Below are positions 25,315-44,440 of a stretch of DNA of 64,000 nucleotides, piece by piece (position 1 is the stretch's first letter; every line of letters begins with the position of its first letter). The DNA is from Lepisosteus oculatus. Its lineage: Eukaryota; Chordata; Actinopteri; Semionotiformes; Lepisosteidae. The position numbers were made by a program, and so were the translations under genes. The stretch is taken from assembly GCF_040954835.1 (NCBI RefSeq), contig NC_090706.1, positions 39,875,148 through 39,939,147 of the forward strand. The letters run 5' to 3'. Below the pieces are notes generated by a model. The model worked only from the letters and a program-made list of their open reading frames with translations. It searched no databases and was not told where the DNA came from.

Positions 25315-25735
25315 TTAAAAATTGATTGCTTGCACTTCTAAAGCACATGTCATTTCCAAAGCACCCCAGTGTGCTTTACATACAAGAAGAAACCAATTTC
25401 ATCTCAAGAGCTGCACCTCATCCCGACTTATGAACCGGAGACCTTCTGCTCCAGCAGCCCCACAGCACAGCAGATCCTCCGGAGAAGTGAGAAACTGCTT
25501 CACCAGGTAGACTAAAGAAGAACTTCAGGGCTGCCAGATGGCGCCCAAAGAGGACTTTAGCCAGGAAACGAAGTAAACACCCCCTCCTCTTAGGAACAGT
25601 GAGATCGCGAGATCCCTAATGACCAAATCGTCAATTTAATGTCTGATCTGAAACATGACTCCATGTCACCACATGGCACCATGGGGCACTGATCTAAAAA
25701 TACTGGTTGAGGTGGAAGAGCGCCACCTACTGGTC
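25315..25735. repeat. Old interspersed repeat remnant
   Basis: Contains TGCTTTACATACAAGAAGAA, GAGATCCCTAATGACCA and GAGCGCCACCTACTGGTCC, phrases of the kind seen in degraded fish repeats (compare TTTCTAATGACCATGGAGAG at 37.02 kb). Family uncertain. Confidence 0.4.
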
Positions 25736-26329
25736 CACTGATACTACTTACAGCAGCCCCGACTTACACCTGCTTCTCCTTTTCCGCTGTTGTGATGACC
25801 CGCCTCCCGAGCCCCCCATTCAGAGAGACAGATCCGGTCTCCTCGCTCTCTGTTTACAGAAAACAGGCCCAGGAATTCAGAGTCTGGCTCACAAGACTTG
25901 ACATTTCTGTACTTACTTCCTGCCAGGCTTTTCCAGAAATAAAAATCACCACTTGTACTGCTCTTTCCAGCCTTGTTCATTCACATCCCAAGAACGGTTT
26001 CTCTTGTTTCCTGTCACCCAGACCACTGTGCTCTCTGCAGCCTGGTCGCAGGACAGCGAGCTCTGTGCTCTTGCTGCCAAACAATGTATTTTCTATTGCA
26101 CAGCAAAACCCCTGCGTTCTACCATCTCTCTGCTGCTCTCCCTACTCCATCAGTTACTCCAGGGCGTGTTCTTTGTAGACACTGTTTTTTTTTATCCAAG
26201 GAGCACCCTCCATTAAGGAGGCTTAGAATATAAAGGAAATCAATCAGCCCCGAGCTGCTTTCCATGTTTTGACACTAGAAGAAGACCTTTCCTTCCACAC
26301 ATGCTCAGAGCCCTTTTCTAGTGAGAGTG

Positions 26330-26480
26330 TTAAGATACGATAAGATAAATGTTTATCGTCCCCCTAGGGGGGTTTTTATGGACACACGGCACTTCTGTAC
26401 ATCAAAATACATCACAGACCATAACACATCACTTCTGCACACATGCATGACTCGCTGCAGCCTGGGCACCACATATTACT
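26330..26480 (-). repeat. Old LINE-type 3' end remnant
   Basis: The + strand reads GATAAATGTTTATCGTCCCCC with a G/T run, then GTACATCAAAATACATCACA. This resembles the reversed 3' ends of fish LINEs (TTTATTGATCCCC...). The assignment is weak. Confidence 0.4.
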
Positions 26481-26519
26481 CATACATAGTTTATTACAGC
26501 GGAACCAGTTTATACTGAC

Positions 26520-29500
26520 ATGATTGCATTTACCCTTGCCGTTTTATTTGGAATAAGTGGCTTTAATAAATAAGGGAACAGTGAATATTTGATCGACATT
26601 TGGGAACACTAATATGTTTTCCAGAGGGAAGATGATGCTCAGGATTGAGAAGATGAAAAGGACCTGGTATTATTTTTTCAGTCTGCCTAATCACGGGTTG
26701 CTCTATACATGCTGTCCTCCTCTGCTGCGTTCTGCTTCTCAATGGTGCTTTTCAGCCCCCGATTCAAACACGGAGAGGCGCTGACCTCCGGATGTCTCCA
26801 TTCAGGACAATAACCTGCCAATTGACAGAGAGGGGCTCAGACACAGTCCTGAGTAGGAGCCCCCTCCCCGCCCAAACCCCCTCACTCTCCCTCTTTCTCT
26901 TCCCTCGCTGGCGGCAGTACAGGTTTGGTAAACCCTCTGCCCCCACATCCTGGCTTTGGCGCTCCGAGAGTAAACACACAGACAGTTGCCTGCTCTTGAC
27001 AGGCCTCTCAATGGCTGATTGATGAGGGGAGAGAGTTGTTTTGAGCTCTTCTTCCTCTCTTATTTTCAAAAATAATGCTGCAGCGCGAGACCTGACCCCT
27101 GCCTGACCCAGAGAGGGCCCAGTGCTTCCTGCTTCCTGCTGTTCTAAAGTTTCCAGGGTGACCAGGAAGATGCCAGCTGTCCCTTGAACATGATGGGCCT
27201 GTCCTTCACTTTGAACACCCACCCCCTCTTGTCCCCATCTGCCATTCACCCAGGACTCAAGTGAAAATCACGTTTCTTTTCCACACCCTGCTTTTCTGTG
27301 GTAGTTGCAAAGCCACGTTCTGCTTCAATGTGTCATTTTAATTTTCCAACGTGAGAGAAAATAACTTCCGTTAGCCTACAGCCTCGCAAACAGCCATATT
27401 GACAAAAATGACTTGACACAGGGCACTGGGCTACTCTTTTTCTTTCTCTCAGTATTGGCAGGAAGTGAATCACAACACGTAGGTGTTCCACAGGAGCCGA
27501 AAATCTGCCCACGGGAGAACAGATTTGATGTTCACAGAATGCAGCTCCCTTGTTTGGGATGTTTTTGGGCCGGCATAGTGTGGAACTCCTGGGTGAGAGA
27601 AAAAGCCACTGAGAAAACTAAAGCTGCAGCTAATAAGATCGGGTTATTTAAACACAGACCCTGCCCGTTCCAAAATGGAAAAGGTTTATAAGAGACAACA
27701 GGAAACAATACTGCACCAAGCTGCTAAAGCAGAACCAAGCCAGTGGCTGTAGCCCATTTCCCCCGGCCAGGTTTTCCTTGCTGTCGGCACGTGTTCTGGA
27801 GTGTGTGAGGGCTTATGGCCCCCGGCATATGGAATATTATCGGTAGGATATCAAGCCAAAATAATACAGGTGAGGCGTCTCTGACGGGGGGTGCACCTGG
27901 CAGCGCCACACAATCCCAGCAGGCCTCTGCTCCACTGACACCCAGCGCATCTCCAGGCCTGTTATCCAGACACACAGGACGGAAACTACTGGAAATAACA
28001 GCCTGAGTGAGAAAGGAAGTACAGAACCGCAGCCGTTTGAACTTGTTTTGATCACATCAGGATGCTGCACATAAAAGATGAACAGGTTTTCCCTTGAGGT
28101 CTCGCAGCCCACTACTGTCCAGGTCCAGCTTTGCTTGGCTTTATTTCTCAAATTTACACTCACAAAATCTGAACGCTAACCCAGCACGTAATCCATCAAC
28201 AAAGTCTTCAACACAAAAAAATCAACCCTCTCCACCGCCAGTGTTGGTTACAAGAACATAGTTGTTTTTGGGTCACTAGCCTGTTGGCAGTAGAGACAGT
28301 GAGTCTGGTACTGCCTGCAATTTAAAGCTTTTATATTTTGTGTTGGGTTTTTTTGCCTCCGAAGTCAAGGGGACGTTCAATGGTCTGAGACTAATGGACG
28401 TTCAAGTGACGCAGTAAAGCCTTACATTAGACAAATAAAGTTGTTCTTGTTGCCCCCAAACTGGCTCCACTAGTTTTGTTTTCTCTGTGTGAATGTAACC
28501 CCACTCTCCGAGGCCCCAGATTCTTATCAAATCTGAGCTGCAGGGGCTGAGGCTAACAGCAGGGCCTTCAGTAGGAGGCCTGAGAAGAAAGGACAGCTGC
28601 ACAGAGGAACTGGACTAAAAGGAAAATCAATAACACACTAAAAAAAAACTTTACAAACAAGACCTGGGAATTTTTAGAATTTAAACTGCCTGTGAGTGTA
28701 TGTTTTACCTGACCCTGGTATGAATCTTTGTTCTCTTTTTTGTTTTGTTCCCCCACCCCCAAACCTGAAAAAATTGAGAGAAATTATAAAATTCCTGTGG
28801 GTTTTAATTCCGCTTGGCAGGAAAAGGGTAGATAAGTTGGGCAAGTCTGTTCACTTAGGAGTTTTGACTTCAGCGGGCAGAATGGGCCCATTTGTCTTTT
28901 CTGCTGTTGTTATAGATGGCAGGTTAATACACACAAACACATGTAGTATCACAGAAAATCACTCACAGGCATCGACTTGCATGGCACCTCGATCCAAGCA
29001 AACAAGATGCAAATCTTTATGAAACAGCTCTAATGAAGGTGCTCAAGTTCTATGCTGCATATTGGCCATCTCAGCTCACAGCCCCCGTTCACACTCGGTG
29101 AAGTAACGTGTGTTCTAGCTTCTGAGCACAACAGGGCTGTAACTTGTCACTGTTATGAACTGTGAGCCCCATGACCTCATTTCAGGAATACCTTTTCAGC
29201 ACAAACACACAAGATAACAGTTTCACCAGTCACAAAAGTTTGTAAAAGGACAGAGGAAATAACCTAGTTTGAGTCTTTAAACAGTGCCTCATGACCTGTC
29301 AGCAGGGAGCCAGAGGGGTCTATCAGGTTTGTACTGCTAACTACATCATTCCAGGACCCTCTGAGACTGTTAAAGGAACAGAAAGGCAACCCTGAAAGAC
29401 ACACAATAAATTAGCTAACTACGAATTAAATCTTTGTTTCAATTGAGCTGTTAAAAACTTAAATAGTTCTTTCTATAATACCAAGAAAAGTCATGATAAT

Positions 29501-32400
29501 GCATTTTTCTTTTGTCAGTTTCAAATTTAAAATAATATCATGCAGGAATATCATGTTTGCCATTGCAGCCAATGGGAAAAACACACAGCAAGATCAACAG
29601 ACCACAAAGAAAGCGAACCAGCTTCTCAAGAGACTAAAAAAGACTTGAAGAATGTCACCTGTTAAGAGCAGATGAATTCAAGATGTTCCTGGGGGTGAAG
29701 TGGATGGTGGTGGCCGAAGACAGAAGACCGCCAACAAGCTTTGAGGAGGCACTGACTGCAGCAGAGGGCTGATGAAGGCTGGAGACGATGATAAATGTCT
29801 ATTCACTTACGAGACAGCCTCTTTGAGAAACAGATACAGAACAACCGAAAACCACAGAGCAAATATGAAGAATTGCTTACTACACCAATCCTAACTTTTA
29901 AACTAAGGCTTGAGTGGTGGTGTAGGTTCAGACAGCTGTCAAACATTGATTAAGCATAAGGTCTACAAGCAGTGCAAGATCTCTTTCGTAAGGTAATTCT
30001 TTCACCTGGGCTGATTTGCAATGCAAACCATTTCTTGGCAGCAAATTCTAATAAAGTCTCTGATGCAATTGGCTAAAGCTGTCTTTTAGACAAATTGTTA
30101 AAGAGCCAGAAATCACATGTTTTTGAACAGCTGAATCCTTCTCTTTTGGTGAACCAAATTCGCCTGAGAATCAAAACCGCATTTTTTTGTGCAAATGCAC
30201 AGAACACAGTTTTCCTTCACCACAAATAAATGGCTGGCTGTGATATGTCAGAGTATTTTCTAAAATGGCAGAAAAGAACCCATTCAATCACCCAGAATCT
30301 CACATCATTCATTTTAATATTCTCTATTAACAGTTTTTGCTAACGAGCCCTCGCTTCAAGCCTCATAAATGTTATTCCAAACCATTTACCTGACTGAGTT
30401 TATCCAGGAGCTGTAACAGTTTTTACAGCATAACTGCCTCTCAGAGAGCCTTCGTAGCTCACAGGCCGTGCCAGACAGTTGTGTTTTTGTGCCATGCACA
30501 GAACTCCCTGTTCCACCACTGCAAGCCAACTACATTTTTTAAAGGGAAAGCAAAATTCCCGACTTTTCCGGAACACAGAGAAACATTTAAACTTTCCCGA
30601 AAGACTCTTAAATTCGCACCCGTAAATCACCTGGCCCTCTGCGATCTCACCCTTTCCAACAAGGGAAAAAGGAGATTTGGTTTATTACAGCCGCGTGACG
30701 TATTGTGAGCACGTTCATTTAATCATGAGGATGTTCGTTGTCCATGCTGTGGGAAGACCGAACTCCTCACTCCCAGCCTTTGCACATTGATCTTTGGTGC
30801 ACAAAGCCTCCTAGACTCTGCTCCTCCAGGGAGGGGACTTTGCTGCCCTCTAGTGGTGGGCTCTAATCACGAGGCGAATCTGGGTCCTGCGCGGCTCTGC
30901 AGCCAGCAGTTCGCCAGTTGTGTGTTTACCCACCTTGGCGCCTGGGGGGGAAGATAGACTCTGGCCCCACGCTGCTGCTGCCTTCCGTACCCGGCTGCCT
31001 GGTTTGTGAATGGGGAGCCTGAGCCGCAGTGTAAACAGACCTTATCTTCCCCCCACCTCTTTTTATGAATGGGAGCTGTAACCGTGCCAGCTCAGAACAC
31101 ACTGGGGTCTTTTGTTCAACGAAAGGGAAATAAAAACAGAAATACGTGGAGAATTATTCCTGCGGAGGGAAAAATAACCCCCAAACAAACCCCCCCCCCA
31201 ATGGGCACAGATTGATTGGTGTGTGAATGCGTCTTCGCCGTTCTGTCGCGTGCACTCCATTTCTGCTCTGTCAGCATGTCCTGATAGAGCACGTCTCTTA
31301 CATGGATGTTCTAGGTCAGAAGTACAAGACGTGCTAAATGCTCAATAACGTTTTATGCTGCTCTGCCATATACACTCCCATACAAGAAAGGTACACTTTG
31401 CAGTGCGTACAAAGATCGAATAGTCCCCGACAATAATAATAACAGGAATAAAAGCACACAATGAGAGCGGACAGCAGAATTCCAGTTAGAATTGAGGTTT
31501 GGAGTACAGCAGGAAAGCACCAGTTCAATTAAGGCCCTGTTAAGAAGCTTCTGAGTCTCGATTTGAAAGAGATCAGGGAGGGTGACTCTGATATCCTTAG
31601 GTATACCAATAATATGTACTGATAATCTGATTATGTAGTATTTTACGTAGTGATTTCTGTCTCTTGGAACCTTTAGGGTTTTCGAATCATTCTGTCATCC
31701 TCTGAAATTCCATTTTGCTCCTTTAGTCATCCGTCTGCACCAGCTGGGAAGAGAGGCTCCAGAGAGGAGCACAGTAAGAAATGTGGGGAGTCCCACAGTT
31801 CTGCCTTAGAACCCAACTGATACAGAGCACATTTTCATATTTATTAATCCTTAAACATTACAAACCAAAATGTGTTTCTTAACCCTGGACGCCTACATAC
31901 CTTACATGGGGGATGCACAGAGTGAAAAGAAGACTTGTACCCCACTGCTCTCATCGCTAAACACCTTCCCTAGAGTTACACTGTGTCCTGTCATTCCAGT
32001 TCAGAAACTGAACATGTCTGAAGCATGCTCACAAACTCTGTTTTGCAGCGTGAGGACTTGAAATTGCTCACCTGGGATTCAGTCAAGGCAATCTGTATTA
32101 CATAGGAAATTTATTTAGGCAACTTTGCATTTGCACCAAAATGTTTTTTGAATTTTCCACGTTTACAGCAATCGGTGAAACAATGTGTGAAAAAATCCCT
32201 CATTTTTTATATCTCACTTTGTGAGAGAAACAAGAATGAAATGACAAGAACCCCCACTGTCTTCTGTTTTACAGCATGTACTGACCTCTACAGAACATAG
32301 GCGCCCTTTTGCTGTCATAATCAAGGGTAAATCATGACAGAGCAAGGGCGCCCTCTGCTGGCACCACAGCTGTATCCAGGAAACTATCCTACCCACAAGC
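26520..32400. other. Intergenic, no gene seen
   Basis: A 161-codon - strand frame at 26764-27249 and several shorter ones occur, but none has splice, domain or composition support. A poly-C run lies at about 31190-31199. Otherwise unremarkable AT-moderate sequence. The znf346 3' UTR could begin near the right edge. Confidence 0.45.
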
Positions 32401-32409
32401 AAAACAAGC

Positions 32410-35400
32410 CAAATAAACGCTATGAAAACACATTCATTTATTTTGTTCATGTACAGGAGGATTAATCTTATCTGAGAATGTTGTATGTCTGTTAACGCTT
32501 AAAAAAAGGAACATTTTCTTAAAATTCAAATATCAGACTTACATTTCCTTAGCATTATTTGGACAAACAAAAGAACCCAACACTATAACGTAAGCTAGTC
32601 ATTATGGAGGAATACAGAGCTGTTTATATTTTCAAATACATGTGTACTTTACAGAATATTTTAAAGGTCCATGACAATCAATAATACCTGATAATGTTTC
32701 TTACCCTTATTAGAAAAACACTGTAACAGTTACTGAATATTTTAGTCACAAAACCAGACCTAAATCTAAATCTTCTCAGTCATGAAAGTCTTTATAAAAC
32801 GTTGAAATCCAATGCTACCAGAATATTACCTAGTGACTAGCAAAATCTGTACAGTGGAGGAAATGTTGCTTGTTAAATTTGTAATGTTTAATCAAAACTA
32901 AGGTCTTTGTAATAAATGATGGCTATGATGTCTTCCCACATTCACAGATTTATTTCTATATAATGACATCACAAGTGAAGAACAAAACTGACCAGCGCTT
33001 TCTGCCAGGTCAACAGGTTGAAGTCCCCATGCTCTTACATTCACCTTGCTACGCATTCACTAAGGAAGGGTTTCAGATTTGGTAGCGGTGAGGATACAGC
33101 CTGCTGGACAAGCTTTTCACCGCCAACCCCACTGAAAGTCCACAGCTGGGGTAGTGCTCACCGGGTGGCTGCTGTACGAGGCATGCGCAGTTCCAGATCT
33201 AACGCGTCGCATTTAGGCTTTGCAAAAAGCTCAGTAAGTCTCATCCAACCATACAACCCGCTACTACTTGTCTGCGGTCCATCTCATGCGAGATGATAAG
33301 ATGAGTTGGCAAAGGCTCAGGGGACTGCTTGCCCCACTGCTCAGTCTGGAAGGGTGGCCTGATCTGTGCAGCGTTTGAGTGGTGTAAAAATTCTGCTTCT
33401 TGATGAGGGAAGAAACCTTATCCCGATCTGTGCCTCTCAACCTCTGAACTTAGGGAGACAGGTTAATTCATTCCAAAGTAAACTAAAATCACTTTGATTT
33501 CACACAGTTTTGGAACTTTAATAGTATTCACTTGCTTGCTGTAGCAAAAGAAGACTGGATACTTATGCAAATGAGAATCTTCTAATTTTCTTCAAACGTC
33601 ACATTTATGTACACACTAAGTACACTTTATATCTTTATCTTCTTTAGATTATTAATATAAAGTCCTATTTGACAGTGCCTTGAATAAAATTAAATATAGA
33701 AAACTTTACAAGGGGGGCAAATATTCTTTCAAGATGTGCTGATATATATGAAGAGCACATTCAAACATAATGTTTATCAAATAAAAACTAGAACATCCCC
33801 TGGTAACTAGAAACTTTTCATAGTATTGAAAGTATAAGGCTCTTGGCGCATACTAAAAAAACTCAACACAGAAACTATAGCAAAAGACATAAAAGAAACC
33901 CAAATCTGTCTTTAATTGTTATTGAGCATATTCCCAAACCAACGGTAAAGGTAGATCATTGATTATCTGGCATCTTAGGGAGAAGGGCCTGTTTTCAAAA
34001 ACACCGGATAACTGCATTTAGATTTTCATAGTACCTGGTTTTGGCACATTCTTCTATAACATTGTGCTTTACAGTGTCGTGTACATGTTTTAGTGTTTGG
34101 AATTTGTTTACTGCTTAAAACTGTAAGTGCACAAACACATTACATTTAGCTCCACACCTGTTTAATAAGAAATAGAATATGGTTGGCAAATACTGTACAG
34201 TACGTTAATTACAAGTAGGTGTACTGCACATGTTTGGAAACATAACTTCCGGAATTTATTGGATATTTGAATTTAAAAAAATTAAAAAATCAAATCATGA
34301 ATATTCAGTGAACGATGCAATTTTTCGCTGTACTGGATGTCTTGAAGCTGTTCCATGGTGTCAGTGCTTGCTAGCACAATCAAACAGTGCCTGTGAGCTT
34401 ATGTCTTCCCCATGCTGGACTAATGCTGTCCTTAAGAGATGTTTTCCAACGAATGGTCACCTAATAGTCAATAATCTACTGTAATGAGGACTGCATTCTC
34501 ACTGTACAGTATGTTAATATCCATTAAAATGGCAGAGCTCTGTTTACGCTCTGCTTCTTCTCCTTGACAAAATCCAAACCAGATCAAAGTGAAATGAGTC
34601 AAGGACTTGTAAAGTGCCATCGTCTGTGGTATATAAAAAGACACATCCAACTTTGCCTGTTGAAGGGCACAAAAAATGAAAACTAAACAAAATAGTTTCA
34701 TTTGAAAACGACATCATAACAGCAAAAAGGCTCAACTGCAAATGGATGCAACCATTAAGAACAAAAAGGACTGGCTGCAAATAAATGCACACACAGAAAA
34801 CCCCCAAACTGAGATGCACCACTCACAGAAAAGAGGTAAGTAAAAACAAAAGCAAATAAAAAACTAAAAAAACACAGGACAAATCTGAGGGTTTCCTTTG
34901 CCGAAAAAGACTAAGATAAAAACTAACCAACCGTGTGCAGAGACTCACATTTCTGATCCACTCTAAACACTCCCTTTGATTTAAATGGAGTTCGTCTTTA
35001 AAAACAGGTAAAAAATAAAGTAATAAAACATCTTAATAAGAAAATAAAATGACCAGAGCTCTGACCAGAGATACAGGTTCAAAACAAGACTAACAGAAAT
35101 AAAGTCTAAAGAGAACCCCACGTTAAGATAGGCGCCGCTGTGGTTAGGAGAACTTTGTTAAACACACCTACTCTACGAGCTGCACACTAGAGCTGAGAGG
35201 AGATGGAAAAGGAGCAGTCTTGTTTGTCTTTTCACAGACCCGGGCAACATGAAAGCTCTCAATGGCAGCGTGGCAGGACTGAGGAACAGAGCAGTCTTCA
35301 GGAAAGCAACCCTGCGGAGTCTGAGTCCATGCCTGAGCTCCGCAGAGATCGCCTCTGTCTGCTGTGTTGAAAGCTGTGAGACATCAGTAGTTTTTTTTTT

Positions 35401-35427
35401 TGTTGGGTGAAAAAAAGTACAAGAATG
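32410..35427 (-). other. znf346: Probable long 3' UTR of znf346
   Basis: AT-rich sequence follows the znf346 stop codon (in - strand direction) without further exons or recognisable transposons. Several AATAAA hexamers occur in - orientation: 34255-34260, 32949-32954 and 32437-32442. The most distal of these would give a 3' UTR of about 3 kb. Which signal is used cannot be told from sequence. Confidence 0.4.
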
Positions 35428-41274
<5,847 letters not shown>

Positions 41275-41659
41275 GTTTCCCAGAGCCGCCGAGCTGCAGC
41301 CTGAGGTCTCTGCTCTCCGGTCGGTGGGGGGCGCTGTGTGCTACCGGTTTAAATGTGGGGGGGGGACTCTTTATATCCCCTTAAGTGTAACAGGTCTGTT
41401 CAAATAACGTCTTGATATTTTGAATCGCACGGAACTCACCCCCCCCAGTGCGTTCTGACTTCTGTACTGCGTTTTGACCTCTTGCAAACAGTAATAAACT
41501 TATCCATCATTACATACATTGTCGAGGGACTTTTTTGAGCTCCTCTTAAGAAAAGAAGTATGAAAGAATTAATAAAGACGAGAAAACCGGTGTAGTGCAC
41601 TATTCTGAACAAAACATCCCGATAAACATGCTTGGTTTTCTTCAGGTTAACTGCACCCG

Positions 41660-41990
41660 GGTAAAATGCCTTCCATTTACATAGTACTTTTAATCCCAAA
41701 AGATCCTAGAACTCTTTCTAGAAAGGGGGGAACCCAGTTCCAGCCCTTACTGAAGTCAGCCCCGCCTGGTATGGTGTGGTGGAGGAATGAGAAATGAGTT
41801 CAGCCGAAGGACGTAGTTGGGGATCTTAATTTTAACACCCCGTCCTAAGGATGACACCTCTGAGGCGAGGAGCCCCCCTCAGACGGGGGGATAAAGCTTA
41901 TAACCCAGACCTGGTTCTTCCTCGGCGACCCCCCTCCCAGTACTGGCCAGGCGTACTGAGCGCCTTCGAGCTGGCCAGTCCAGGCTGCTT
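41660..41990. repeat. Old interspersed repeat remnant between znf346 and uimc1
   Basis: Phrases such as CCATTTACATAGTACTTTTA and ATCCTAGAACTCTTTCTAGA look like a decayed repeat body. The family is not assignable, so this is weakly supported. Confidence 0.35.
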
Positions 41991-42295
41991 CAGGTGAGCC
42001 TGTCCAGTATTCTTACGTGTTTTATGTCAATTAAACTTCCGTGTCCTACAGAAGACGGTGTCTTTCATATCAGCCGTGATAGTTTGGTTTTTTTGGGGGG
42101 GTAACAACACAGCGGTCACAAAATGAAGCGGGCAAAATATATCTGCCAGGCTCACCTGATATTTCCCATTTTGGTTCCACTCTTTTCTGTAGCATTAAAC
42201 TGAATTATGAAACGTTCACATGAACGAATATGTGTTTCCTTTTAAATTGGTGCTTTTCTAAAGAAATCATGTATGGGTTTTTATTTATAGTTAAC

Positions 42296-42375
42296 GGTGG
42301 CTCGGGTGTGGCACAGGGGTTAGTATTGTTGGTTTGCGGCGATGGGACACTGGGTTCAATTCCTGGGGTGAATAG
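42296..42375 (+). mobile_element. tRNA-derived SINE head
   Basis: GGTGGCTCGGGTGTGGCACA followed by GGGGTTAGTATTG (box A-like) and ACTGGGTTCAATTCCTGG (box B). Only the head is present; it joins LINE 3' sequence of the opposite strand. Confidence 0.62.
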
Positions 42376-42379
42376 AGCA

Positions 42380-42970
42380 GGGGAGTTTATTGCCATACTG
42401 TATGTACATGAACAGTGGGATTCTTATTCACACTGATCTCTCGGGACGGGTACAGTACAGCACCACACAGTGTAGACAGTACGTAACAAACAGTGATGGT
42501 ATGTACAGTCAACAAACGGACCAGCACAATAAATACACAGTAGAGAACAAGAAATAGGCGGTAGTGAACACAAATACATGGTAGTTCAAGACAGGAGTGC
42601 AGAGGGCAGGGGTGCCCTATCCTCTGAGACAATGCACAGTTAGCGGTTCATGATGCTCGCTGCAGCAGGGTTGAAGCTGTTCTTGAGTCTAAGGGTCAGT
42701 TCTTTTGCAGTGCGGTACCGCGGGGGGAGACCAGCTTATGGCTGGGATCCTGTATGACGGACAGGCTTTACAGCGACAGCGGGCGGTGTGGATCTCACCG
42801 ATTGATGGCCCATCACATCCTATAATCCTCTGGGCCGTTGCCACAACCCTTTGTAGTGCGTCTCTGTCACGCATGGTAGTAGTGCCGTACTGCACGGTGA
42901 TGCCCCTAGTGAGGACACGTTCTGTTGTGCTGCGGTAAAAGTTCATGAGGAGCTGCTTCCCCAAACCGCA
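42380..42970 (-). mobile_element. LINE 3' end with reverse transcriptase C-terminal remnant
   Basis: On the - strand, 42964 downward encodes LLMNFYRSTTERVLTRGITV and then DRDALQRVVATAQRIIGC, a C-terminal pattern common in fish LINE reverse transcriptases. A frame slip is likely at the G-run 42722-42727, after which the other frame runs to a stop near 42640. A 3' UTR-like stretch follows to about 42390, where AATAAA is present. Broken and 5'-truncated. Confidence 0.65.
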
Positions 42971-44069
42971 TTTTTTTTAGACACTGCTACCTGCATGGAG
43001 TTTGTTTGTGGTTTCCACCCACAGCTCAAAGACACACTTGTTTTAAACATAATCGTAGTATTTATTCTGCTTACACCTACAGTCAAGAGTGGTAACTTCT
43101 ATCTGATCATAAGAACACACATGATAAATGGATCCCCAAGGGCCACACACCCTCACAGAACACACAAACCCTCGTGGACGCCGGTTACCCAAAACCCAGT
43201 GTCCCAGATTAGCAGCGATGTCCCGGTGTGCCTCACTGCACCACAGCGAAGAGCTCTCTGCAGCCTTTCAGGGGTTACAGGTTTCAGCTACCTCTTCTGT
43301 CCCTGCTGTTCCTTATTTTCCCCAAGTCCACTCTAGGGTAGGAGGGGAGGAAGACGATGGTGGACTCCCCCCCGGTGTCCCAGTTCTCTCCCGTGTCTGG
43401 TGGTGCAGTCTGTGTCCCACCAAGTTCTTCCGTTAAAGTCGGTAGGACACCTGACTTCTGTAAAACTGGCCCTGCTGAGAGTGTTTGTGTGTTTGCCCAG
43501 TGTGTATCCTGTCTCACTCCTGTATTCAAAATAAAGTCGAAAGAGCAAAAAGAATGTCTTTTGTATGGACAAACCATCAAATGGAGTAATTCGTGGCGAA
43601 GATTATCTTTGTTGGAGACGCCATATCCTTTAAAGCCCAAGACATATGAGATTTATCCCTTGTGATTGCAAATAAGATTACTCTCCCAAATTTCAATATT
43701 AATAAATTAGCAATAAAACATTGTTGTGTTCTAGATTTCCTCACATCACAAGTTAATATTCGGTCAATGTATTCATAAACCGGAGAAATGTTTCTTAAAA
43801 TACAACAAAAGCAAACGAGAGCGCTTAGTACCATTCTTAGAAATCATGTTCTGAATTTTGTTTTGATAGCTTTCAGATTTTCAGCGAGTTTTTACAGACT
43901 GGAATAACGAGCTCCAAAACAACTAATTCAATATGTTGAGTGAATCAATACAATGTGTTGATATTTATGCATGCCAAAATTACTTAAGCGTAAACATTAA
44001 CACCTGCTCTTGGTTTGCATTACTGAACAGTTGCAAACGAGAATGCACCCAGCATTCTTTGCGGCTGGG

Positions 44070-44118
44070 AGATCACGTGAGCGAGGGAAATATGGCGACC
44101 TTTGCGAGTCGTCTTACA
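44070..44118 (+). promoter_or_regulatory. uimc1: uimc1 promoter-proximal motifs and possible 5' noncoding exon
   Basis: A palindromic E-box TCACGTGA (44073-44080) lies just before AAATATGGCGACC (about 44088-44100), a YY1-like site. A good donor ACA|GTAAGA follows at 44119, and a strong acceptor TTTTCATCTCTCAG ends at 44242. A spliced 5' UTR (intron 44119-44242) is therefore plausible, but no transcript supports it. Confidence 0.4.
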
Positions 44119-44329
44119 GTAAGAGGTCTGCTGTCAGTGCAACTGCAATAATTCGTATTTTGCGAGCTGACTAATAAGTGGCACCCACCAGTGCGCCAAG
44201 CAACCAAGGCTGAGCAGCCATACTGAGGTTTTCATCTCTCAGTGGGAACCGCACAGATCGTTATTCCAGCCTATTCGGCTATTGTTTCCATACTGTAAAA
44301 GCCAGGGTTGTATGTAGTATGCTGACGGT

Positions 44330-44440
44330 ATGCCGCAGAAAAGGCGAATTCGTGCGAGGGAAGCGGACCAAGTGCCCAAGAAGAGACATCTCGCTGAAAA
44401 CAATGGCGAGTTTGTTGTTGTGTCTGACGCAGAAAGCGAG
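44330..44440 (+). CDS. uimc1: uimc1 coding exon 1 (SUMO-interacting motif)
   Basis: Encodes [20 protein letters not shown] and then [14 protein letters not shown]. The hydrophobic FVVVS core followed by acidic residues is the SIM, and two basic clusters precede it. The donor is GAG|GTTTGT. Confidence 0.9.

Noticed and set aside
26764-27249. 161-codon - strand open frame
   Set aside because: No recognisable domain, low-complexity composition, and a frame of this length is expected about once by chance in 64 kb on six frames.
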